Below are positions 6,198-10,950 of a stretch of DNA of 10,950 nucleotides, piece after piece (within the stretch, counting starts at the first letter, position 1; every line of letters begins with the position of its first letter). The translations under genes were made by a program, and so were the position numbers. The notes beneath the pieces are model-generated. The model saw nothing but the letters and a program-made list of their open reading frames with translations, was not told the DNA's origin and made no database searches. Source of the stretch: an uncultured Collinsella sp. (GTDB taxonomy: Bacteria > Actinomycetota > Coriobacteriia > Coriobacteriales > Coriobacteriaceae); contig USKV01000034.1 of the NCBI GenBank assembly GCA_900555355.1, positions 1 to 10,950 on the forward strand, given 5' to 3'.

Positions 6198-7476
6198 CGC
6201 CGAGACCAAGCGCGTCACATCCATCGCCCGTGCCATCAACTGGAGCTATATGTGGCGCCGCCTGATGAGCTATGTCTGGCTCGATCTGCTGCTGATGGTG
6301 ATTGCAGCGGCGATCCTCGTCTATGGATACAACCAGACGCTGCCCGACAGCGCGTTTACCGCGGGATGGATCCCCAGCGCCGCCGTTCGCGGCATGTCGC
6401 TGACGCCTGCGCGTGGCTGGGACCTGGCAACACTCACCTATACCGTCGAGCTTGCGCGCACCATCAAGACCTTCCCCCTCGCGCAGGACCTCGTCACGCT
6501 ATGGCCTCTCTACCTTGTCGTTGTAGGTTGGCAGGTCATCAGCGTGCTCAACATGCTCGGCGGCGCCCGACGCGTACGCCGCACCATGGCACCGCTCAAC
6601 GACCTGGCCTTGCGCGTGGACGAGCTCGGCCGCATGCAGCTCTCCGGCGGCAAGATGGAAACGCTGGAGCAGGCCATCGAGCGAGCAAGCGTCGATTCGC
6701 CGAGCGTCACCACTGGCGACGCCGACCTGGCAAGCATCGAGGTTGCACTCAACCGCCTGCTGCGCCAGATGCAAGAGGCCAAGCTGCAGCAGATGCGCTT
6801 TGTCAACGACGCGAGCCACGAGCTGCGCACGCCCATCGCGGTGATTCAGGGCTACGTAAACATACTCGATCGTTGGGGTAAGGACGACCCGGCCGTGCTG
6901 GCAGAGTCCATCGCCTCGCTCAAGGCCGAAAGCGAGCACATGCAGGAGCTCGTGGAACAACTGCTGTTTTTGGCACGCGGAGATGCCGGCCGCACCGTGC
7001 TGCGGCGCGTGAATACCAACCTGGCTGCACTGGTCGGCGAGGTGTGCGAGGAATCGCAGATGATTGATGCCGGGCACACATATCGGCTGGCTTTTGACGC
7101 TGCGTTTGCCAGCGACCCGCGCTGCGACGCGCCCGTCGATGTCGCGCTCGTGAAGCAGGCTCTGCGCGTAATCGTGCAAAACGCCGCCAAGTATTCGGAC
7201 GCGGGAACGACCGTCACATTTGGCATAACGCCAGATGCGGGCGCGGGCACGATCGACATAAGTGTTGAGGACGAGGGCATCGGCATGAACCAGGAATCCG
7301 CAGCTCACGCGTTCGAGCGGTTCTACCGTGCCGACAACGCGCGCGATGTCGGTGCACAGGGTTCGGGCCTGGGGCTCGCTATCGCCAAGTGGATCGTCGA
7401 TAGCCACGGCGGCGTCATCGGTGTGACCTCGGTCGAAGGGGTCGGCAGCCGCTTTACGATTCGCCTGCCGCGGTAG
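6181..7476 (+). CDS. Membrane sensor histidine kinase
   Basis: This is a 431-residue kinase starting at ATG 6181, inside the end of the regulator gene, with GGGGTGGG (6171-6178) just upstream. The same frame is open further upstream but overlaps the conserved regulator output domain there, so that extension is rejected. Membrane helices lie at about 30-50 and 107-126, flanking a roughly 55-residue extracytoplasmic loop. A HAMP-like region follows. The dimerisation box is FVNDASHELRTPIAVIQGY with phosphoacceptor H213. The ATPase domain has N-box N334 (QNAAKYSD), G1 box DEGIGM (364-369), F-box FERFYRAD and G2 box GSGLGLAIAKW (394-404). All catalytic elements are intact. The small sensor loop has no fold that I recognise, so the stimulus is unknown. 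Upstream DUF4342 may modulate sensing. A 182-bp palindrome begins 17 nt after the stop codon. Confidence 0.95.
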   Translation: MSAARNAETKRVTSIARAINWSYMWRRLMSYVWLDLLLMVIAAAILVYGYNQTLPDSAFTAGWIPSAAVRGMSLTPARGWDLATLTYTVELARTIKTFPLAQDLVTLWPLYLVVVGWQVISVLNMLGGARRVRRTMAPLNDLALRVDELGRMQLSGGKMETLEQAIERASVDSPSVTTGDADLASIEVALNRLLRQMQEAKLQQMRFVNDASHELRTPIAVIQGYVNILDRWGKDDPAVLAESIASLKAESEHMQELVEQLLFLARGDAGRTVLRRVNTNLAALVGEVCEESQMIDAGHTYRLAFDAAFASDPRCDAPVDVALVKQALRVIVQNAAKYSDAGTTVTFGITPDAGAGTIDISVEDEGIGMNQESAAHAFERFYRADNARDVGAQGSGLGLAIAKWIVDSHGGVIGVTSVEGVGSRFTIRLPR

Positions 7477-7493
7477 GAAGCCCCCTCGTGAAT

Positions 7494-7675
7494 CGAGGTC
7501 TAATACTTTTCCGCGAAGTGAACGTCTGTTTTTGGACCCCTGAAGCATCCACATTTTTCGTCGGCAAAATCGCAGGATTCTAGTATCGAAACCGCAGGAA
7601 ACGATGCCCTTAAAGTGTCAATGCTTCGGGGGTCCAATTTGTCTCGTTCACTTCTCGGAAAAGTATTAGACTTCG
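7494..7675. repeat. 182-bp imperfect palindrome, MITE-like or structured RNA element
   Basis: The outer arms 7494-7524 and 7645-7675 are inverted repeats matching at 29 of 31 positions, with the core AAGTATTAGAC on the right arm. After a 7-nt mismatch (TCTGTTT against TTTGTCT, mirror images of each other) pairing resumes. 7532-7548 pairs with 7621-7637 (CCCCTGAAGCAT with ATGCTTCGGGG) with one T/G wobble. The centre (about 7549-7620) pairs only patchily and contains the near-repeat CGCAGGA/CCGCAGGA. There is no reading frame of note. The terminal 21 bp recur at 4657-4677. Size, terminal inverted repeats and a second partial copy fit a non-autonomous mobile element. It also lies in the 3' untranslated part of the kinase transcript and would fold as a long hairpin. 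No target-site duplication is obvious. Confidence 0.8.
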
Positions 7676-7715
7676 GTTTTTTGACCGTTGCAAAAGTCGA
7701 CCCCTCGGCATAAAT

Positions 7716-7750
7716 AAAGGGATAAGGCCATGCGGCCCTATCCCTTTTTT
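7716..7750. terminator. Bidirectional intrinsic terminator between convergent genes
   Basis: AAAGGGATAAGGCC (7716-7729) pairs with GGCCCTATCCCTTT (7734-7747), with one A/C mismatch and a 4-nt ATGC loop. The plus strand ends in TTTTTT and the minus strand in a CCCTTTATTTAT run. It would therefore stop the kinase operon from the left and the EIIB-VOC operon from the right. Confidence 0.9.
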
Positions 7751-7772
7751 GTTAGCTATGGCAGCTTGTGCG

Positions 7773-8147
7773 CTACTCGCGGCACAGGTGCACGGCGAAA
7801 CCGGCGAACTCGCGCTTAAAGTACACGAGCTTGGTGCCGCCGTCGGGCAGCAGTACGCGCGACTCCTCGTTGACCTCGAGTCCGCGCTCGGCAAACCACT
7901 TCTCGGCCGCATCGATGTCGTTGACGGCAAAGCCAATGTGGCCCTTGGTGCCACGACCGTTCTGCTTCATGATCTCGACCAGCGAATCGTTAAAGTACGA
8001 AACCGGGGTCTCGATAACGGGCAGGCCCATCATCGTCGAGAACAGCTCCGCGATCTCCAGGGCATCGGCCGGGTCGGTGGCGTTGATGCCCACGTGAGCG
8101 ACGCGCATGCCAAAGAGCTCTACCGGGTTGGAGTTCTGCTCACTCAT
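7773..8147 (-). CDS. VOC (glyoxalase/bleomycin-resistance fold) family protein
   Basis: This is a 124-residue single-domain protein with the VOC beta-alpha-beta-beta-beta repeat: MRVAHVGINATDPADALEIAELFSTMMGLPV in the first half and KGHIGFAVNDIDAAEKWFAERGLEV in the second. Candidate metal ligands are H18, E58, H70 and H120. The last sits where glyoxalase I and related enzymes usually have Glu, so the metal site may be altered. The overall look is closest to glyoxalase I / methylmalonyl-CoA epimerase-type proteins, but the substrate cannot be called. ATG 8147 starts 11 nt after the EIIB stop codon with only a weak Shine-Dalgarno, so it is probably translationally coupled to EIIB. A larger reading frame through 8465 in this phase overlaps EIIB and is not the gene. 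The gene ends at the 7716-7750 terminator. Confidence 0.88.
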   Translation of the reverse strand: MSEQNSNPVELFGMRVAHVGINATDPADALEIAELFSTMMGLPVIETPVSYFNDSLVEIMKQNGRGTKGHIGFAVNDIDAAEKWFAERGLEVNEESRVLLPDGGTKLVYFKREFAGFAVHLCRE

Positions 8148-8158
8148 ACAGTCAGCGC

Positions 8159-8446
8159 CTACTGAGCCATGACGTCGAGGACGGCCTTCTCGGCGGCGAC
8201 GCGGTTCATGCCGGTCATGAAGGGCACGCCGCTCACGTACGGGCAGGTGAGGCCTTCGGGGGCAACGGTGGTGGCGATCAGCAGGTCGGCGCCCTCGTCG
8301 CAAACGTCCTTGGCCTCGGAGATGGCGCACTGCACGATCTCGTACTTGTCGGCGTAACCGTTGGCGTCGAGCATGGTGGCGACCTTCTGGGCAACGAGCG
8401 TGGAAGTAGCAGCGCCAGCACCGCAAGCCAAAACGATCTTCTTCAT
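8159..8446 (-). CDS. PTS system EIIB component, galactitol type
   Basis: This is a 95-residue cytoplasmic phosphocarrier. The N-terminal MKKIVLACGAGAATST contains the phosphorylatable Cys (C8) in the CGxGxxTS-type P-loop of the galactitol EIIB family. The rest matches the small alpha/beta fold (ADLLIATT, GVPFMTGMN). The start at ATG 8446 is supported by AAGGGAGA 8 nt upstream. In complete systems EIIB takes phosphate from EIIA and passes it to sugar bound by EIIC. Neither partner is adjacent: the gene before it is divergent and the one after it is a VOC protein. It may serve a transporter encoded elsewhere or have a regulatory role. A possible minus-strand -10 (TACACT at 8481-8486) lies 34 nt upstream. 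Confidence 0.9.
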   Translation of the reverse strand: MKKIVLACGAGAATSTLVAQKVATMLDANGYADKYEIVQCAISEAKDVCDEGADLLIATTVAPEGLTCPYVSGVPFMTGMNRVAAEKAVLDVMAQ

Positions 8447-8480
8447 AGGTAATGTCTCCCTTCATGGTTTACTTTAGGTA

Positions 8481-8486
8481 AGTGTA
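8481..8486 (-). promoter_or_regulatory. Candidate -10 for the EIIB-VOC operon
   Basis: TACACT on the minus strand lies 34 nt before the EIIB start codon. No good -35 hexamer is found 16-18 bp upstream. It is suggested only because this is the short gap between two divergent genes. Confidence 0.3.
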
Positions 8487-8548
8487 CCGCAGCGAGCGAT
8501 GGCACTCGGCCTCGATGAGCTTTTATGCCAGTTTGCTTGCGCGCTGCG

Positions 8549-8554
8549 TATAAT
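8549..8554 (+). promoter_or_regulatory. -10 element (TATAAT) for the helical-repeat membrane protein
   Basis: A consensus TATAAT lies 55 nt before the ATG at 8610, preceded by TGCG, which is close to an extended -10. The -35 region is weak. It sits in the 163-bp divergent gap and points towards 8610-9233. Confidence 0.55.
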
Positions 8555-8609
8555 ACATCTAGTACGTGTTGTCATACCGCTCGCTTTATGAGCGACTAAG
8601 GACCCTAAT

Positions 8610-9233
8610 ATGCCCGATTCCCGCACCCTCTGGACCGCCGTCGTCATCATCTGTATCGCCGTGTCGGTGTTCTTTAGCGTCAAAAAACGCACCACGTTTA
8701 AACGCCTGCAGCAATTGATGGCCGCCAAGCAGTGGGACGAGTTCGATCGTTTGCTCGACGGCAAACTCACCAGCATGCTGTACCCACGCTACAACCGCGA
8801 CTACCTGCGCCTGAACTCCTATCTGCTGCGCGAGGACCACGAGCGTGCCAGCGAGATGTTCGATCTGCTGCTGGGGCTCAACCTCCCCAAGATGCAGCGC
8901 GTCGACCTGGTGATCAAAGCCTTTAACTACTATGTTGGCCAGGAGGACCGCAAAAAGTCCAAAGAGCTGTTGCACGAGATCAAGGGCTTTGAGGGCGGTC
9001 AGGCCGAGGCAGTCGCGCACGAATGCCAACTGATGTACGACACGATGATCCTCAAGCGCCACAACGACATTCCCGAGCTGGAGCGCATGCTCGAGGAGGC
9101 CGGTGACGATAAGGTTAAGGGTTGCCGCTTGGAGTACCTGTTGGCCCTGCAGTACAAGAACAAGGGCGACGAGGCCAAGTTCCAGGAGTTCCTGGAGAAG
9201 TCGGGCCAACACTCGATGGCCGTCAACGCGTAA
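8610..9233 (+). CDS. Membrane-anchored helical (TPR-like) repeat protein, unknown function
   Basis: This is a 207-residue protein with AAGGA (8598-8602) 7 nt before ATG. Residues about 7-24 (LWTAVVIICIAVSVFFSV) form a single N-terminal membrane anchor, followed by KKR, so the rest should be cytoplasmic. Residues 30-205 are almost entirely predicted amphipathic helices arranged like degenerate TPR units: LMAAKQWDEFDRLL, YLLREDHERASEMFDLLL, YVGQEDRKKSKELLHEIKG and LALQYKNKGDEAKFQEFLEK. No catalytic motif is visible. Such proteins usually serve as scaffolds. I do not recognise a named family. The gene is monocistronic, ending just before the tRNA-Leu promoter. Gene reality is well supported; function is unknown. 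Confidence 0.85.
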   Translation: MPDSRTLWTAVVIICIAVSVFFSVKKRTTFKRLQQLMAAKQWDEFDRLLDGKLTSMLYPRYNRDYLRLNSYLLREDHERASEMFDLLLGLNLPKMQRVDLVIKAFNYYVGQEDRKKSKELLHEIKGFEGGQAEAVAHECQLMYDTMILKRHNDIPELERMLEEAGDDKVKGCRLEYLLALQYKNKGDEAKFQEFLEKSGQHSMAVNA

Positions 9234-9244
9234 CGGACGGCTTG

Positions 9245-9253
9245 TGCTAGACT
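9245..9253 (+). promoter_or_regulatory. Extended -10 promoter for tRNA-Leu
   Basis: TGCTAGACT is an extended -10 (TG, one base, then TAGACT) ending 11 nt before the first tRNA base. The upstream region overlaps the end of the preceding gene and shows no clear -35, as is acceptable for extended -10 promoters. Confidence 0.45.
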
Positions 9254-9264
9254 TCTAGTCTCAC

Positions 9265-9349
9265 GGGGGCGTGGCGGAATTGGCATACGCAGGAGACTTA
9301 AAATCTCTCGCCGCAAGGATTGTGGGTTCGAGTCCCACCGCCCCTACCA
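9265..9349 (+). tRNA. tRNA-Leu (anticodon UAA)
   Basis: A complete cloverleaf is visible. The acceptor GGGGGCG (9265-9271) pairs with CGCCCCT (9339-9345), including one G-U. The D arm has stem GCG/CGC and loop GAATTGGCATA. The anticodon stem is GGAGA/TCTCT with loop CTTAAAA, giving anticodon TAA. An extended class II variable arm is centred on GCC-GCAA-GGA. The T arm is GTGGG TTCGAGT CCCAC. The discriminator is A9346, and CCA is encoded at 9347-9349. The long variable arm and UAA anticodon identify a leucine tRNA reading UUA/UUG. Confidence 0.95.
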
Positions 9350-9361
9350 TATGATTGCTTG

Positions 9362-9400
9362 CGAGCCCGTGTTCCCCAGGGATGCGGGCTCGTTTCTTTT
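9362..9400 (+). terminator. Intrinsic terminator of tRNA-Leu
   Basis: CGAGCCCG (9362-9369) pairs perfectly with CGGGCTCG (9385-9392) and is followed by TTTCTTTT. It begins 12 nt after the tRNA CCA end. Confidence 0.85.
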
Positions 9401-9421
9401 GGACGCCGTCAACTGCAGAGC

Positions 9422-9446
9422 AGCTCATTTGGGACGGGGCTTTTTT
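9422..9446 (+). terminator. Weaker second terminator
   Basis: AGCTC (9422-9426) pairs with GGGCT (9437-9441), with one U-G pair, and is followed by a six-T run. It probably backs up the stronger terminator 22 bp upstream and insulates the ATPase promoter. Confidence 0.45.
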
Positions 9447-9481
9447 GACTACTTTTTCCGCCCACCCAATGAGTTTCCTAC

Positions 9482-9532
9482 CACATTTTCCGATGGAAAA
9501 ACGTGGTTGTCTCGCACATTTTCCGATGGAAA
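9482..9532 (+). promoter_or_regulatory. Paired 18-bp operator-like repeats before the ATPase gene
   Basis: CACATTTTCCGATGGAAA occurs exactly twice, at 9482-9499 and 9515-9532, 33 bp apart (about three helical turns). Each contains the inverted repeat TTTTCC-gat-GGAAA(A). The second copy covers the -35 position of the ATPase promoter, and the first lies just upstream. This is the geometry of a repressor binding two sites on one DNA face. The bound protein is unknown; autoregulation by the ATPase is one possibility. Confidence 0.65.
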
Positions 9533-9546
9533 CACCCAAATGGCCT

Positions 9547-9552
9547 TATACT
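9547..9552 (+). promoter_or_regulatory. -10 element (TATACT) for the ATPase gene
   Basis: TATACT lies 23 nt before the ATG at 9576, which puts transcription start near 9560 with a short leader carrying the GGGAGG ribosome binding site. The -35 position falls within the second operator-like repeat and is non-consensus. Confidence 0.5.
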
Positions 9553-9575
9553 AACCGAGAGGGTTGGGAGGCAAT

Positions 9576-10877
9576 ATGCAGCGACAGCTTATGAGTGAAC
9601 TTATCGCTTGGAAATCAAGGGCGAATCGCAAACCTCTCTTGCTTAAGGGAGCCCGCCAGACAGGAAAGACTTGGCTTCTTAACGAATTCGCAAGCCAGCA
9701 GTATCGAAACGTCATTCGTTTTGACTTTATGCTCGAGCCGAGCATACGCTCGCTGTTCGATGGGAACCTCGACCCCAAGCGCATCATCTCCCAGATAGAA
9801 CTCCTACGTGGCCAAACCGTAACGCCGGAAGACACGCTCATCATCTTCGACGAGATCCAAGAGGCACCACGCGGAATCACCTCGCTCAAGTACTTCAACG
9901 AGCTTGCACCCGAATACCACATCGTAGCAGCCGGTTCCTATATGGGCCTCGCGCTCCGACGCGAAAACGAGTCATTTCCCGTCGGCAAAATCGACCAGCT
10001 CACCATGCGTCCCATGGGGTTTGCTGAGTTCGTTCGTGCTGTCGACGGCAACCCGCTCGCCGACGCCATCCTTGCCGCAGACATGAACCTTCTAGCAAAC
10101 GTTACCGAAAAGCTCGAGCACTTGCTCAAGGAATACCTTGTTGTCGGCGGTATGCCCGAAGTTGTCTCCACTTTCGCCGAGACACGCGATTTCATCGAAG
10201 CCCGAAGGCTTCAGCAGCAAATCATCGAGGCTTACGAATCCGATTTTGGCAAACATGCACCCGCCCGCATCGTCGAGCGCATGAGGTTGGTTTGGAAATC
10301 CCTTCCCGGCCAGCTTGCAAAGGAGAACAAGAAGTTTGTCTATGGCGCCCTTCGCCCCGGAGCGCGCGCACGCGATTTCGAGGAAAGCCTCCAGTGGCTC
10401 ACGGACTACGGAATCGTTCATAAGGTGCCACGTGTCTCCGCTCTAAAGGCGCCGCTCTCGAGCTATGAAGACCTCTCGGGCTTCAAACTGTTCTGCATCG
10501 ACACCGGCATCCTCGGAGCGCTCTCCGGTCTCTCTCCGGCCATCGTTCTTAACAGATCCACTGTTTTTACCGAGTTCAAAGGTTCGCTGACCGAACAATA
10601 CGTCGCGCAGGAGCTTTTGCTCCAGGACAAAACTCCCGCGTATTGGTCCTCTACCTCCGGCAATGCCGAAACCGACTTTGCCATCGACCATGCGGGAACT
10701 GTGCTTCCGCTTGAGGTCAAGGCGGCAGAGAACCTTAAAGCGAAGAGTCTGAAAGTAGCCTGCGAAAAATTCAAACTCGAGCGTTGCGTGAGGAGCTCCC
10801 TGGCGGCATATAGAGACGAGGGCATGCTCGTCAATATTCCGCTTTGGGAGATTGGGCAAATCGACAAGCTGGCATAG
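9576..10877 (+). CDS. AAA-type ATPase with DUF4143 and nuclease-like C-terminus
   Basis: This is a 433-residue protein. ATG 9576 follows GGGAGG (9566-9571) by 4 nt. A TTG at 9564 overlaps the ribosome binding site and is less likely. The N-terminal ATPase has Walker A GARQTGKT (25-32), Walker B LIIFDEIQ (D92, E93) and the sensor-like AAGSYMGLAL. The middle and C-terminal part is DUF4143: VYGALRPGARARDFEESLQWLTDYGIVHKV, then FCIDTGILGAL. Near the end, ETDFAID (D367) followed by LEVKA (E380, K382) gives the D...ExK pattern of PD-(D/E)XK nuclease folds, usual in this family. These ATPases are common in bacteria and archaea, often in many variable copies; their biological role is not settled, and defence or toxin-like roles have been proposed. 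The gene stands alone directly downstream of tRNA-Leu, and its third-position GC looks lower than that of its neighbours, consistent with acquisition by transfer. Confidence 0.9.
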   Translation: MQRQLMSELIAWKSRANRKPLLLKGARQTGKTWLLNEFASQQYRNVIRFDFMLEPSIRSLFDGNLDPKRIISQIELLRGQTVTPEDTLIIFDEIQEAPRGITSLKYFNELAPEYHIVAAGSYMGLALRRENESFPVGKIDQLTMRPMGFAEFVRAVDGNPLADAILAADMNLLANVTEKLEHLLKEYLVVGGMPEVVSTFAETRDFIEARRLQQQIIEAYESDFGKHAPARIVERMRLVWKSLPGQLAKENKKFVYGALRPGARARDFEESLQWLTDYGIVHKVPRVSALKAPLSSYEDLSGFKLFCIDTGILGALSGLSPAIVLNRSTVFTEFKGSLTEQYVAQELLLQDKTPAYWSSTSGNAETDFAIDHAGTVLPLEVKAAENLKAKSLKVACEKFKLERCVRSSLAAYRDEGMLVNIPLWEIGQIDKLA

Positions 10878-10883
10878 GCGCTG

Positions 10884-10911
10884 TGGGGACGCCCCGCAAG
10901 GACTGTCCCCA
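10884..10911. repeat. Inverted GGGGAC repeat after the ATPase gene
   Basis: TGGGGAC (10884-10890) and GTCCCCA (10905-10911) are perfect inverted 7-mers with a 14-nt loop, 7 bp after the ATPase stop codon. There is no T-tract, so a classic terminator is doubtful. The core matches the tandem repeat at 2036-2085, and the edge of the window adds AGGGACTG (10941-10948). It is probably part of a REP-like element that continues past the window. Confidence 0.5.
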
Positions 10912-10950
10912 GGTGCCGGCTGTTGAGTTGCGGTGGAATAGGGACTGTTT

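Noticed and set aside
4716..6239. 507-codon minus-strand open frame opposite the DUF4342 and response regulator genes
   Set aside because: It is the antisense shadow of two genes with clear domain signatures in GC-rich DNA. Its product is Gly/Arg/His-rich with no recognisable motif, and it has no ribosome binding site.
6499..7554. 351-codon minus-strand open frame opposite the histidine kinase
   Set aside because: It is an antisense shadow of an intact kinase, with low-complexity composition and no family features; its start lies inside the palindrome.
8166..8465. Extension of the VOC frame upstream to 8465
   Set aside because: This part overlaps the EIIB gene in another frame and is Arg-rich without VOC features; ATG 8147 begins the recognisable domain.
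9481..9533. The two 18-bp repeats as a minimal CRISPR array
   Set aside because: There are only two repeats of 18 bp, a 15-bp spacer and no cas genes, and the repeats are palindromic and centred on a promoter, which fits operators better.

Overview
The window is GC-rich chromosomal DNA. It looks like a Coriobacteriia actinomycete, most likely Collinsella or a close relative. That is an inference from four things: the strong G/C third-position bias, the gene content (DUF2207 protein, GluQ-RS, UBA-like/DUF4342 protein beside a two-component system, DUF4143 ATPase), the CCA-encoding tRNA, and short GGGGAC-rich intergenic repeats of a kind I associate with that group. No phage, plasmid, CRISPR or transposase gene is visible.

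Layout. 1-1915 (minus) is a secreted/membrane DUF2207 protein running off the left edge. 1916-2430 is a long gap with a 27-bp tandem repeat and two hairpins, one a clear terminator shape with no recognisable gene in front of it. 2431-3432 (plus) is gluQ, apparently transcribed leaderless. It converges on 3448-4173 (minus), a calcineurin-like metallophosphoesterase broken by an in-frame TGA where the family normally has Trp. Upstream of that lies a 79-aa two-helix membrane protein (4259-4498, minus). After a 358-bp gap come three tightly packed plus-strand genes: a UBA-like/DUF4342 protein, an OmpR-type response regulator and a membrane histidine kinase (4857-7476). A 182-bp imperfect palindrome and a bidirectional terminator separate the kinase from a convergent minus-strand pair, a galactitol-type PTS EIIB and a VOC-fold protein (7773-8446). 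Divergent from these is a membrane-anchored helical-repeat protein (8610-9233). Then come tRNA-Leu(UAA), two terminators, and a DUF4143-type ATPase with a C-terminal nuclease-like motif (9576-10877). The right end carries another GGGGAC-type hairpin.

Functional reading. gluQ implies that the host has queuosine-modified tRNA-Asp. The DUF4342/regulator/kinase cluster reads as one sensory operon, with an unknown stimulus. The EIIB-VOC pair has no EIIA or EIIC beside it, so it is a partial PTS or a regulatory pair. The least explained material is non-coding. It comprises the 182-bp palindrome at 7494-7675, whose terminal 21 bp recur exactly 2.8 kb away at 4657-4677; the paired 18-bp operator-like repeats before the ATPase; and the hairpins before gluQ. 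All functional statements rest on motif recognition by eye; no database search was possible.
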